Positions 26,615-34,686 are shown, counted from the stretch's first letter. The stretch: 64,000 bases of DNA from an uncultured Collinsella sp. (GCA_900544095.1 UQTV01000001.1:248001-312000); one strand, 5' to 3'. Translations and numbers: made by a program. The notes: generated by a model from the letters alone, not told the origin.

Positions 26615-27415
26615 CTATTCCGAGCCCTCAGCCTGAGCATTCACCCGAACATAAGCGCGCACGATACGAGAGACGGTACTCTTGCTGATTCCCGTATATC
26701 GTTCGATCTCGCGCACCGTGTAGCCGACATCGTGCAGGGCGAAAATGATTCCATCTCGCCGCGAGGGCGCTACGGTCTTGAGTTCGTTGAGCGGCACGCC
26801 CAGGCGCTTCGCCATCTTGTCGGCAAACGCACGCCGCTCCCACTCTGTCTCATCCATATCGTGAATCACCGGATCGGAACCATCGGGCATCGACAGAGAA
26901 TAATCCAGAAACCCCTTGGCAGACTCAAAGAGCTCAAGCACACAAGAAGGGTCCGAAAATCCCCTCGTCGTATCGTTGTCATACGCTCTCAGATACTCGG
27001 CAAAGCTGCTCCAGGGATAACGCTCGATCAGGGCGATACCCGCCTCCTGCGGATTAGCGTGAACATAGCGAATGGCAGCCATTAGATAACGGTCGGTATC
27101 GAGCGAGCGCCGGTCAAAACGGTTCTGGAACAGATGACCCGTGCGCCCCGTGCGCTTATTGAACCGCCGCGCGTACGTCAAAAGCAGCCGGTGCATCGCC
27201 GCGCTCATCGCGTCCTCGTAATCTGCAAGCACCAGATGCACGTGATTGCCCATAAGGCACCAGGCGATAACCGTCACGCCCGCCTCGCGGCAGCACTCGC
27301 GCATCAGCTCCAAAAACTCCCACCGGTCTTCATCGCCCTCAAAGATGAGCTGCTTGCCCACACCGCGGGCACAGACATGGTAAAAGCCGGTAACCGTTCT
27401 CCAAACGCGCTGCAT
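26615..27415 (-). CDS. Y1 (REP-associated tyrosine) transposase with C-terminal helix-turn-helix
   Basis: A 266-residue protein from ATG 27415 (MQRVWRTVTGFYHVCARGVGK), which follows GAAGGGAG. The Y1_Tnp domain has the HUH pair in LMGNHVHLVLAD and the tyrosine in LTYARRFNKRTGRTGHLFQNRF. The last ~50 residues form a resolvase-type HTH (GYTVREIERYTGISKSTVSRIVRAY), as in RAYT-like proteins. No terminal inverted repeats or sister copy are visible, so it may be a domesticated single-copy RAYT. It converges on sufU with almost no gap. Confidence 0.85.
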   Translation of the reverse strand: MQRVWRTVTGFYHVCARGVGKQLIFEGDEDRWEFLELMRECCREAGVTVIAWCLMGNHVHLVLADYEDAMSAAMHRLLLTYARRFNKRTGRTGHLFQNRFDRRSLDTDRYLMAAIRYVHANPQEAGIALIERYPWSSFAEYLRAYDNDTTRGFSDPSCVLELFESAKGFLDYSLSMPDGSDPVIHDMDETEWERRAFADKMAKRLGVPLNELKTVAPSRRDGIIFALHDVGYTVREIERYTGISKSTVSRIVRAYVRVNAQAEGSE

Positions 27416-27818
27416 GGCGCTCCCTTCGCCGGGATCTGATTGCCATCCAATACAGCACGATTGAAGCGTGCCATCAAAACATTCACGCAAAACAATACAC
27501 TCGCGCGGCCAAAGGCAGTAAACGGGCGGCGAACGGCACCGTTGCAACAGGTCAACCCCTGCAACGCTTACAAGAGCTGACCAAAAGCTTGCCCAAGACG
27601 AACCCCCTCTACGGAAATTCGCGACCACAGAACATATAGTTAAACCGTTTCAATTAAAACTTCCGGACTTCTCGCTACGAAAACTGAGCCGTTCGCCGAA
27701 TATTCCGTGCATTTCGCGGTATTATAGGGGCTGCATGTCATGTCCCTTTCGAAGGGTCGCCCGGCAATCGCCAGCCACGACCCCCAGACGGGACGCCAAC
27801 ACGATAGAGAGGAGAGGC
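27416..27818 (+). promoter_or_regulatory. 403-bp intergenic region with candidate promoter of the GGGtGRT operon
   Basis: No supported gene is seen. A TATTAT box at 27720-27725 lies 93 bp upstream of the scaffold gene in an AT-richer stretch and is the best -10 candidate; the -35 is unclear. The start codon at 27819 is preceded by AGAGGAGAGG. No Rrf2-type dyad is present here. Confidence 0.4.
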
Positions 27819-28553
27819 ATGCAGTACTCACAGGAAGTGGAGAACATGTGCCCCGTTGCCAAGGGTGCATACCACGGCCCCGCACCCATCCCCGAGGAGG
27901 GCAAGTGGGTCCAGGCTAAGGAGATTTCCGACATCTCCGGTCTTACGCACGGTGTGGGTTGGTGCGCACCTCAGCAGGGCGCCTGCAAGCTCACGCTGAA
28001 CGTCAAGGACGGCATCATCGAGGAGGCCCTCGTTGAGACCATCGGCTGCTCGGGCATGACCCACTCTGCCGCCATGGCTTCCGAGATCCTTCCCGGTAAG
28101 ACCATCCTCGAGGCCCTCAACACCGACCTCGTCTGCGACGCCATCAACGTTGCTATGCGCGAGATCTTCCTGCAGATCGTTTACGGCCGCAGCCAGACCG
28201 CGTTCTCCGAGGGCGGCCTGCCCGTGGGCGCCTCCCTCGACGACCTCGGCAAGGGCCTTCGCTCTCAGGTTGGCACCATGTTCGGCACCAAGGCCAAGGG
28301 CGCTCGTTACCTTGAGCTCGCTCAGGGCTACGTCACCCGCATGGCTCTCAACGACAAGAACGAGATCATCGCATTCGAGTTCCTGAACCTCGGCAAGTTC
28401 ACCGACGCCGTCAAGGCCGGCAAGACCCCCGAGGAGGCCATCGCTGGCGCTATGGGCCACTATGGTCAGTGGGAGAACGCTGCCAAGTACATCGACCCGC
28501 GCACCGACGAGGAGACTCACTCCGTCGCCAGCGTGTTCCCGGTTCACGAGTAG
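27819..28553 (+). CDS. NifU/IscU-like Fe-S scaffold protein paired with GGGtGRT
   Basis: A 244-residue protein. Residues about 40-130 look like the NifU/IscU fold with Cys in GWCAPQQGAC and GCSGMTHSAAMASE, where GCSGM...AS matches the GCAAAxAS loop of IscU, plus a further Cys in LVCDAINVAM. The C-terminal half is specific to this subfamily. It directly precedes the GGGtGRT gene (18-bp gap), the standard arrangement in anaerobes, where the product is annotated as an iron-sulfur assembly scaffold. The specific cluster or client is unknown. High-expression codon use (GCC, AAG, CTC dominate) suggests an abundant protein. Confidence 0.8.
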   Translation: MQYSQEVENMCPVAKGAYHGPAPIPEEGKWVQAKEISDISGLTHGVGWCAPQQGACKLTLNVKDGIIEEALVETIGCSGMTHSAAMASEILPGKTILEALNTDLVCDAINVAMREIFLQIVYGRSQTAFSEGGLPVGASLDDLGKGLRSQVGTMFGTKAKGARYLELAQGYVTRMALNDKNEIIAFEFLNLGKFTDAVKAGKTPEEAIAGAMGHYGQWENAAKYIDPRTDEETHSVASVFPVHE

Positions 28554-28571
28554 AAAGGGAGGGAAATAACT

Positions 28572-29576
28572 ATGACTGTTACGTTCGAAGGTTACGAGCG
28601 CCGCGCTGACAAGATCAACAAGTGCCTCGCCGACAACGGCATCGCCTCCCTCGAGGAAGCTCTGCAGATCTGCACCGACAAGGGCTTCAACCCGCGTGAG
28701 ATCGTCAACAACACCCAGTCCATCGCCTTCCAGAACGCCGAGTGGGCCTACACCCTCGGTTGCGCTCTCGCTGTCAAGCGTGGCGCCAAGACCGCTTCTG
28801 AGGCTGCCGCCATCATCGGCGAGGGCATCCAGGCCTTCACCGTTCCCGGCTCCGTCGCCGAGGACCGCAAGGTCGGTCTGGGCCACGGCAACCTGGGCGC
28901 TATGCTGCTCTCCGACGACACCGAGTGCTTCGCCTTCCTGGCTGGCCACGAGTCCTTCGCTGCCGCTGAGGGTGCTATCGGCCTGGCTCTGAACGCCAAC
29001 AAGGCTCGCAAGAAGCCGCTGCGCGTCATCCTCAACGGTCTGGGCAAGGACGCTGCTCAGATCATCGCCCGCATCAACGGCTTCACCTACGTGAAGACCC
29101 AGTTCGACTACTACACGGGCGAGCTCAAGGTCGTCGAGACCATCCCCTACTCCGATGGTCCCCGCGCTGCCGTTAACTGCTACGGCTCCGACGACGTCCG
29201 CGAGGGCGTTGCCATCATGTGGCACGAGAACGTCGACATCTCGATCACCGGTAACTCCACCAACCCCACGCGCTTCCAGCACCCCGTCGCTGGCACCTAC
29301 AAGAAGGAGCGTCTCGAGGCTGGCAAGAAGTACTTCTCCGTCGCTTCTGGTGGCGGCACTGGCCGTACCCTGCACCCGGACAACATGGGCGCCGGCCCTG
29401 CCTCTTACGGCATGACCGACACCATGGGTCGCATGCACTCCGACGCCCAGTTCGCCGGTTCTTCCTCCGTGCCTGCGCACGTCGACATGATGGGTCTCAT
29501 CGGCATGGGCAACAACCCCATGGTCGGTGCCACCGTCGCCTGCGCTGTCGCCGTCGAGGAGGCCCTCAAGGCCTAA
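28572..29576 (+). CDS. GGGtGRT family protein
   Basis: A 334-residue protein containing the family-naming ASGGGTGRTLHPDNMG motif near residue 258, together with conserved SIAFQNAEWAYTLG, LGHGNLGAMLLSDDTE and HVDMMGLIGMGNNPMVGATVACAVA. The family (Pfam GGGtGRT) is widespread in anaerobes and lacks an assigned reaction. The Gly-rich GGGTGRT loop suggests a nucleotide or phosphate site. Downstream partner of the IscU-like gene and ended by a strong terminator, so the two form a discrete operon. Confidence 0.9.
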   Translation: MTVTFEGYERRADKINKCLADNGIASLEEALQICTDKGFNPREIVNNTQSIAFQNAEWAYTLGCALAVKRGAKTASEAAAIIGEGIQAFTVPGSVAEDRKVGLGHGNLGAMLLSDDTECFAFLAGHESFAAAEGAIGLALNANKARKKPLRVILNGLGKDAAQIIARINGFTYVKTQFDYYTGELKVVETIPYSDGPRAAVNCYGSDDVREGVAIMWHENVDISITGNSTNPTRFQHPVAGTYKKERLEAGKKYFSVASGGGTGRTLHPDNMGAGPASYGMTDTMGRMHSDAQFAGSSSVPAHVDMMGLIGMGNNPMVGATVACAVAVEEALKA

Positions 29577-29612
29577 TCGCGCCCGCGCGATGCTCATATA
29601 GTTGAGCTTTGG

Positions 29613-29645
29613 AGCCGCTACCTTTCGAGGTAGCGGCTCTTTTTG
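29613..29645 (+). terminator. Strong terminator of the GGGtGRT operon
   Basis: AGCCGCTACC (29613-29622), loop TTTCGA, GGTAGCGGCT (29629-29638), then CTTTTTG. A textbook rho-independent terminator. Confidence 0.9.
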
Positions 29646-29832
29646 TTTGCGCTGCTGCAGGGTGGCTAACGCCAATATATCAGTTGGGGCGATATACGAG
29701 ATGTGATGAAATGGAGCATCAGAACGCCCATGACGCCCACCTGCCATATGTGCGCTTTACCGATTTGCCGAGTCTTTGCGGCCCCATTGCCGATCACCCG
29801 TGCGACAATGCGCCGGACGAGAAAGGAATCCG

Positions 29833-31359
29833 ATGGAATCGACTGATGTACTGGTAATTGGATCTGGCATTGCGGGACTTTGCGCCGCCATCGAAGCGGC
29901 ACGCACGGGTGCAACCGTCACTGTGGCAAGCGCCGGCAAGACTATGAGTGGATCGAGCTTCTTCCCCGGAACCTGGGGCCTGGGGCTTATCGGACCCGTT
30001 AACGAAGACGACGAACAAGACCTCATCGACACCATCCAGACCGTTGGTGGCGGCGTCGCCGACCCCGAGCTTGTCCAGACGTTTGTCCGCGGCATTCCCC
30101 AGGCAATTACATGGCTCGAACGGGATCTTGGTGTTGAACTTCAACGCCCACAAAATGCCGAGAGCGCCCAGCAAAAGCAGTTTATCCCCTGCTTTGACCA
30201 CAAGACGCGCATGTGGCGCGGCCTCACCCGCAAGCCCCTTGAGGACGCTCTGACGACCCGAATCGAGTCACTCGGCATTCGCCTGCTCCCCCGCTATGAG
30301 CTTATCGACCTTGTTGAGGACACGAACGGTAGAATAACCGGAACCGTGCTCTACGACCTCACCGAAAATCGAATCGTGCCCTTTGCTGCCAAGGCCACGA
30401 TCATCGCAACCGGTGGCACAGGCGGCCTGTTCGAGCGCAGCCTTACGTCGGCTGATGTGCTCAGCTCCTCGCAGGCCATCGCGCTGGCGCACGGCGCAAC
30501 ACTTACTAATATAGAGTTCATGCAGATGATGCCCGGTTTCATCGAGCCCAAGCGCAACCTGGTCTTCAACGAGAAAACCTGGCGCTACGTACATGTAGAC
30601 CAGCCGGTAGATATTGCCGACGACAAGCTGGACGACCTGCTTGAGCAACGCTCCGGATACGGTCCCTTCACTTCGCGCCTGGCTTCCAGCGCCATCGATC
30701 TCGTCATCGATCAGGCAGGTGTCGAAGGCCTGGCACTCCACTACGACTTTCCCCGCGAGGATGTCCCAGAGTTTGTGCAGACCTTTGCCACCTGGCTGCA
30801 AGACGAGCACGGCATCGCCCCGACTGACGAGATGCGCGTTGCGATGTATGCCCACGCCGCTAACGGCGGCATCAAGATCGATAAGACCGCGCAAACGGGC
30901 GTTGAGGGCCTCTACGCTTGCGGCGAGGCGACAGGCGGCATGCACGGCGCCGACCGCATTGGTGGCTTGTCAAGCGCCAACGGCATCGTGTTCGGGCGCA
31001 TCGCGGGCGCATCGGCAGCCCAAGCAGCGCTGGACGCTCCCGAGGCGGCCGCTCCGATGGATATCGCCCTCCCTCAGTATGGCATTGCCACAACGGATGC
31101 CGAACGCCTGACACACAGCCTAAGGCACACGATGAGCACCTATTGCATGATCAACAGGACCGAAGCAGGTCTATCCAAGGCCCTGCAACAGCTTGAAAGC
31201 CTGAAAGACGAGGCAACGGCGCTGAGCAAGCCGCATGCCAATGACAGCGAGATCGCAGCCCTCGCCCGCCTGCAATCGCAGAATCAGCTGGCAACGGAGA
31301 TGGTCAAAGCCATGCGCAAGCGGACCGAAAGCCTGGGTTCGCACTATCGATCGAATTAA
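29833..31359 (+). CDS. FAD-dependent oxidoreductase, fumarate reductase/L-aspartate oxidase family
   Basis: A 508-residue flavoprotein. The start ATG 29833 (MESTDVLVIG) follows a GAAAGGA site. FAD-binding Rossmann motif GSGIAGLCAAIEAARTGATV, central ATGGTGGLFE, the substrate-domain segment NIEFMQMMPGF, and the late HAANGGIKID...GLYACGEATGGMHGADRIGG block match FAD_binding_2 proteins such as NadB, SdhA and FrdA. No iron-sulfur or membrane subunit gene follows and there is no twin-arginine signal, so a soluble enzyme is likely. NadB is possible but nadA and nadC are not adjacent. Substrate not assigned. Confidence 0.8.
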   Translation: MESTDVLVIGSGIAGLCAAIEAARTGATVTVASAGKTMSGSSFFPGTWGLGLIGPVNEDDEQDLIDTIQTVGGGVADPELVQTFVRGIPQAITWLERDLGVELQRPQNAESAQQKQFIPCFDHKTRMWRGLTRKPLEDALTTRIESLGIRLLPRYELIDLVEDTNGRITGTVLYDLTENRIVPFAAKATIIATGGTGGLFERSLTSADVLSSSQAIALAHGATLTNIEFMQMMPGFIEPKRNLVFNEKTWRYVHVDQPVDIADDKLDDLLEQRSGYGPFTSRLASSAIDLVIDQAGVEGLALHYDFPREDVPEFVQTFATWLQDEHGIAPTDEMRVAMYAHAANGGIKIDKTAQTGVEGLYACGEATGGMHGADRIGGLSSANGIVFGRIAGASAAQAALDAPEAAAPMDIALPQYGIATTDAERLTHSLRHTMSTYCMINRTEAGLSKALQQLESLKDEATALSKPHANDSEIAALARLQSQNQLATEMVKAMRKRTESLGSHYRSN

Positions 31360-31402
31360 ACTGGACACCTATCTAGAGCAGAGCACAACTAATCGATATC
31401 TA

Positions 31403-31436
31403 TGGGCCCCGTGACCTCGAAGTGGCACGGGGCCCA
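31403..31436 (+). terminator. Terminator after the flavoprotein gene
   Basis: TGGGCCCCGTG (31403-31413) pairs with CACGGGGCCCA (31426-31436), 43 bp past the stop. The following T-run is short. Confidence 0.6.
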
Positions 31437-31520
31437 TTCGTGTCCGCACGGCAGCGTATCCTTATTCTGAGTACAGAGCGGGCAAAGCGCGCATAGACAA
31501 TAGATCAGCGAGGAGGAGAT

Positions 31521-31883
31521 ATGGACAGTAGAGATATCGAGAAGTGGCGTGTCGAACTTGATAGCTGCGCCAATGTGGAAGACGGCGTTGAGTATTGGCT
31601 CGCACGCGATTTAATGGAACCCATGGGATACACTCGATGGGAGAACTTCGCCGAAGTTGTTAAGAGGGCAAAAGTCTCGTGCGAAACAAACAAAACTCCA
31701 GTTGATTCCCATTTTCGTGACACCACGAAAATGGTAACTGCCGGTGTCGCCGCTCGCGCAGTTAAAGACTACAAACTTACGCGCTATGCATGCTATTTAA
31801 TCGCCCAGAACGGAGATTCAAACAAGCAAGAAATCGCGCTCGCACAGGCGTACTTCGCCGTGCAGACGCGCCGGTTTTACTGA
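31521..31883 (+). pseudogene. Truncated DinD-like/BRO-type protein (N-terminal part)
   Basis: A 120-residue frame (MDSRDIEKWRVELDSC...) that matches the N-terminal region of DNA-damage-inducible protein D: VEYWLARDLMEPMGYTRWENF, RAKVSCET, DHF-like VDSHFRDTTKMV and DYKLTRYACYLIAQNGD...IALAQAYFAVQTR. Full DinD proteins are about 270 residues; this one stops at the end of the KilA-N/BRO-like core (RRFY, then TGA). It is a good-looking start with GAGGAGGAG in front, so a short protein may still be made. It adjoins the prophage attachment site and may be debris of an earlier element. Confidence 0.65.
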
Positions 31884-31957
31884 TCCCCAGGGTAGACTCG
31901 ATCTGTGAAAGCGGCCGTGCCCTTTCGGGTTCGACCCCATGAAAGGTCAACAAAAAA

Positions 31958-32012
31958 GACGGCCAACTTTCGTTGACCGTCTAAACATGCTTTGGTGGGC
32001 CGTCAGGGGGTC
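31958..32012 (-). repeat. Partial duplicate of the tRNA-Lys tail and its terminator
   Basis: 55 bp identical to 32136-32190 (offset 178 bp). In minus-strand sense each copy contains the last 20 nt of the tRNA ending in CCA, a spacer, and the terminator hairpin GACGGTCAAC/GTTGGCCGTC followed by T6. The upstream flanks of both copies also share CGGGTTCGACCCCATG. This looks like the scar of an older integration at the same tRNA. Confidence 0.75.
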
Positions 32013-32135
32013 AGCCTGCTGCGCAGGCGGCCGCTGCGGCGCTTCGCGCCTTGCGCGCTGCGCTGGCAAATGCTCGCGCATTTCCTCAGCTCCGCGCCCT
32101 TACGGGTTCGACCCCATGTACTGTTAACAAAAAAA

Positions 32136-32160
32136 GACGGCCAACTTTCGTTGACCGTCT
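32136..32160 (-). terminator. Terminator of the tRNA-Lys gene (attachment-site copy)
   Basis: In minus-strand sense AGACGGTCAACGAAAGTTGGCCGTCT followed by a T-run. It is the normal downstream terminator of the tRNA and remains next to the split 3' half, which shows this side is the original chromosomal flank. Confidence 0.75.
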
Positions 32161-32170
32161 AAACATGCTT

Positions 32171-32217
32171 TGGTGGGCCGTCAGGGGGTCGAACCCTGGA
32201 CCTTGGGATTAAGAGTC
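32171..32217 (-). other. Prophage attachment site: 3' half of tRNA-Lys(CTT)
   Basis: Reverse-complement reading gives the anticodon loop CTCTTAA (anticodon CTT), anticodon-stem 3' arm TCCCA, variable loop AGGTC, T arm CAGGG-TTCGACC-CCCTG, acceptor 3' strand ACGGCCC and encoded ACCA. The 5' half is absent: sequence at higher coordinates diverges at the anticodon stem and is phage DNA. The element has therefore integrated into the 3' end of the tRNA gene, and the intact tRNA should be restored at the other phage end, beyond the right edge near the integrase. Confidence 0.85.
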
Positions 32218-32341
32218 TTGAACGTGATGTTATGGAGTGCCTTGTAGCAGCAAAATCGCAGGTAGTTATGTTTCCACACGCTCTCACCGCACTGAAACTG
32301 CATTGCAGAACGGATATTGACGGATATCCGGCAATGCATAA

Positions 32342-32377
32342 AGCCCCTCCCCGTCAGTTTCATGCCGGGGAGGGGCT
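32342..32377 (-). terminator. Terminator of the phage late operon
   Basis: AGCCCCTCCCC (32342-32352) pairs perfectly with GGGGAGGGGCT (32367-32377), just after the last lysis-module gene and before the attachment site. Confidence 0.8.
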
Positions 32378-32384
32378 GCATCTA

Positions 32385-32495
32385 TCAATTTCTAAAGTCT
32401 TTTTGGCTGCCGACGCGCACGATTGCCCATCCGAGAAGACCGGTCAGCAGTCCTGCAGCAGCGCCGACAATAAAACAGATATCAAACGGATTCAT
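32385..32495 (-). CDS. 36-residue single-span membrane peptide in the lysis module
   Basis: ATG 32495 opens a short protein with one hydrophobic helix (ICFIVGAAAGLLTGLLGWAIV) and a small charged C-terminus. It lies 8 bp after the endolysin stop. Its size and place suggest a second holin, antiholin or spanin-like peptide, but no family is recognised. Confidence 0.55.
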   Translation of the reverse strand: MNPFDICFIVGAAAGLLTGLLGWAIVRVGSQKDFRN

Positions 32496-32503
32496 ATGCA
32501 CAC

Positions 32504-33457
32504 CTATCGATAGAGTTGCTTGACGAGCGCTTGGCCGATGGCGACGTTGGTGTCGCGGCCCTGGTATCCGTCCGCACCCGATGATCCGCACGAGATACCT
32601 TGAGCGATAAGCCACTGCTGGTGTTTGAAGACCGTTCCCGAACCCATCTGTCGCGCCTGAACACCGCCGACCACGGGATAGACTTTGCATCCGACCTTGT
32701 CCTGCAGGGCGCGGACGGCATTCGAGCCAACCCCGCCCTTGACGTACTCGATTACGCCGCGGTCGCATGCCCAAAGGTATCGCTCATTCGCCGGCCATTG
32801 ACCGGAGATCACGCCATCGGCAGTCGTGCCGAGCTGGCGTTGCAGCTCCTTGGCCATCTTCGGGCCGAAATATCGCGTGTCTCCGAGGCTCGGGACCGTA
32901 TTGTCCGCGACTTCCGTATTTGACCCATTCAGTGTCTTGCCGTCGCCAAGCCAGTAGAGCGTGCCGTCCCATGGGTAGCTGTAGTACGCCTTGATGTTGG
33001 ACTCGCGCCCGGTCTGGTCGCCCTTGGTGCCGGTGACGGTCCCCTTTTCAGAAATGGAGAATTGGCCCAAGAGGTCGCCGCGAGCTGATCCATAGGGAGA
33101 GACGCACACGGCGGTGTGGCACTTCTCGTTGAGGTAGATGTCTCCACGCTGGGCGGACTTGACGCCCATCTTACGCCAGCCGAAAAGGCCCGTCTTGAGC
33201 AGCTGCTCCCGCATGTTTCCGGTATACGAGGCTCCGAAGGTATTGACGCCGACCGCGCGGAGGGCGGTCACTACGGCCGAGGAACAGTCGCGATCGCCAC
33301 CGGCAATAGTGACGGTGGTGCCGTCGGACAGACAAATCGTCTCGGTCGTTCCGTCCCCCATGCGGTTGGCCTGCGAGTATCCGTGACCGCCGCCCCCATC
33401 ATGGGAGACGAGGTGTTCCATGACCTGCGCGAAGGCCTCGCGCTGTGTGATGGCCAT
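32504..33457 (-). CDS. Phage endolysin, NlpC/P60-like amidase/peptidase with C-terminal binding domain
   Basis: A 317-residue protein without signal peptide. Residues about 15-150 carry the catalytic core: Cys in GDRDCSSAVV and His in NEKCHTAVCV, as in phage NlpC/P60-type CHAP endolysins. Residues about 195-317 contain two weakly repeated units (LQRQLGTTADGVISGQW, LQDKVGCKVYPVVGGVQ) with the look of a peptidoglycan-binding domain. It would cut the host wall after holin opens the membrane. It directly follows the holin gene with a 3-bp gap. Confidence 0.85.
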   Translation of the reverse strand: MAITQREAFAQVMEHLVSHDGGGGHGYSQANRMGDGTTETICLSDGTTVTIAGGDRDCSSAVVTALRAVGVNTFGASYTGNMREQLLKTGLFGWRKMGVKSAQRGDIYLNEKCHTAVCVSPYGSARGDLLGQFSISEKGTVTGTKGDQTGRESNIKAYYSYPWDGTLYWLGDGKTLNGSNTEVADNTVPSLGDTRYFGPKMAKELQRQLGTTADGVISGQWPANERYLWACDRGVIEYVKGGVGSNAVRALQDKVGCKVYPVVGGVQARQMGSGTVFKHQQWLIAQGISCGSSGADGYQGRDTNVAIGQALVKQLYR

Positions 33458-33460
33458 GGC

Positions 33461-33736
33461 CTACTCAACCGCCTTGGCGTCATATGCGGCATGGGGCTCG
33501 CTGTACGACATGGCACGCTTCGAGTCCGACGCGCCCTTGGTGGTCGGATCGACGATCACGCCGAAGCCGGCGAGAACGGTCAGGATGATTCCGACGAGCT
33601 GGATGAGCGACCCCTGGGAGATAGGCGCCACGACTCCGAGGATTCCGAGCACCTGATAGGCTGCGCTGATTACGGTGGCGGCCAATGCCGCGAGCGTCTG
33701 CTTATTCTTGAAGCGAAGGGCCCAGTTGATTTTCAT
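33461..33736 (-). CDS. Phage holin, phi-LC3 type
   Basis: A 91-residue protein opening MKINWALRFKNKQTLAALA, with a hydrophobic helix and a second hydrophobic stretch (LIQLVGIILTVLAGFGVIVDPTTKG). The 'NW..R.KN...L' start and VDPTTKG end are hallmarks of Phage_holin_1. It would form membrane holes for endolysin release. Confidence 0.88.
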   Translation of the reverse strand: MKINWALRFKNKQTLAALAATVISAAYQVLGILGVVAPISQGSLIQLVGIILTVLAGFGVIVDPTTKGASDSKRAMSYSEPHAAYDAKAVE

Positions 33737-33746
33737 TTTTCAGCTC

Positions 33747-34058
33747 CTAATCTGACCCGCCGATACCGTGATGCAGGTCGTAATTCTTCTCGACGCGGTC
33801 GAGCCGGTTGAACAAGGTGATGACCTGTTGCTCAACTTTCGTGAGGCGCTCGCCGTGGTCGTCGAGCTTGCGGTTGATCTCCTTGACGCCGTCCTTGATC
33901 TCGCTCGTGTCGCCGCAAAGGCTGTCGAGCTTGTCTTCGGTCCGCTGCTCCTTGGCAGACGATGTTTTGGATACGGAGACGCGCCCGATGAAGAACGTGA
34001 CAATCACAACGGCGGCCGAGAGGACCGACGTTGCCTCCCCGATGCTCAGCGCCGGCAC
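33747..34058 (-). CDS. Small membrane protein with coiled coil (XhlA/holin-accessory-like)
   Basis: From GTG 34058, which has GAGGAGG upstream overlapping the XkdX gene end, the product is 103 residues: a single N-terminal hydrophobic segment, then a long heptad-like region (TEDKLDSL...EIKDGVKEINRKLDDHGERLTKVEQQV...LFNRLDRVEKN). This fits haemolysin XhlA-like or lysis-accessory proteins placed before holins. Exact role unknown. Confidence 0.65.
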   Translation of the reverse strand: MPALSIGEATSVLSAAVVIVTFFIGRVSVSKTSSAKEQRTEDKLDSLCGDTSEIKDGVKEINRKLDDHGERLTKVEQQVITLFNRLDRVEKNYDLHHGIGGSD

Positions 34059-34059
34059 C

Positions 34060-34242
34060 CTAAACCTCCTCCGCGTACTCTTCTCCGACGATCTCCTCAT
34101 ATTCGTCGCATGTGATCCACTTGCAGTCCACGGCTCGATGCACCATGGCCTTGGTCCAGAGGCCGCGCTCGTAGTAGCGCCTCACCTTGTCATAGTTCTT
34201 CGAGTGCGCCACCGTGGTTGCAGCCTTGACGCGTACCGCCAT
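34060..34242 (-). CDS. XkdX family phage protein
   Basis: A 60-residue protein with KVRRYYERGLWTKAMVHRAVDCKWITCDEYEEIVGEEY, which closely follows the XkdX consensus (short protein just upstream of holin genes in PBSX-like and many siphophages). Its function is not established. Its ATG shares one base with the upstream TAA. Confidence 0.85.
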   Translation of the reverse strand: MAVRVKAATTVAHSKNYDKVRRYYERGLWTKAMVHRAVDCKWITCDEYEEIVGEEYAEEV

Positions 34243-34568
34243 TACTGTTCACCCCCGACCGTCATCATCAGGTAGTCGATGTTTGCCGTGTTGGTCTCGG
34301 TTTGGCTGGGCTCGGCGACCTTCTCGCGCATCTGCTCAAGCAGCTTGTCCACGTCCGGGGCCTCACCCTTTCCGTAGGCGGCGACGGCCGCGGTGTAGGC
34401 GAGCTTTCGCGCCTTCCGCTCAACGTACTCGTCATCGTCGATAACGCCCGCGTCGTGCGCCGCGTCGGGGTCGCCGATCTGCGACAGCAGATCGCGCAGG
34501 GCGTTGACCTTGGCCATGGTGCCGTCTTGAAGCTCGTTGGGGCGCGGCATGTCTTCCTCAGTGTCCAT
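34242..34568 (-). CDS. Hypothetical phage protein preceding XkdX
   Basis: A 108-residue acidic protein from ATG 34568 behind AGAGGAG. A coiled-coil-like region (AKVNALRDLLSQIGDPDAAHD...KLLEQMREKV) is visible. Its position between fibre and XkdX genes suggests a tail-associated protein. No family recognised. Confidence 0.6.
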   Translation of the reverse strand: MDTEEDMPRPNELQDGTMAKVNALRDLLSQIGDPDAAHDAGVIDDDEYVERKARKLAYTAAVAAYGKGEAPDVDKLLEQMREKVAEPSQTETNTANIDYLMMTVGGEQ

Positions 34569-34652
34569 GCGGACTCCTCTCTTGTCGGGGAATGTGTCGC
34601 CATCGTATTGGCGCCGTGAGATTGCCGGGCCGCTTCGATGGGCGCAAAGAAA

Positions 34653-34676
34653 GAAGGCGCGCCGCGGCACGCCTTC
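34653..34676 (-). terminator. Terminator after the DGR reverse transcriptase
   Basis: GAAGGCG (34653-34659) pairs with CGCCTTC (34670-34676); in minus sense it is followed by TTTCTTTG, 11 bp after the RT stop codon. It marks the downstream border of the DGR cassette. Confidence 0.65.
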
Positions 34677-34686
34677 GATGCTTCTG

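Larger units (their letters stand above)
31884..32384. other. 501-bp attachment-site region without protein genes
   Basis: Holds two copies of a tRNA-tail-plus-terminator sequence, the tRNA-Lys 3' half that marks the phage end, an 88-bp GC-rich filler (32013-32100) with small palindromes, and a late-operon terminator at 32342-32377. A short direct repeat (ACGGATAT, at 32310-32335) inside the phage end could be part of attP, but this is not demonstrable here. Confidence 0.6.
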
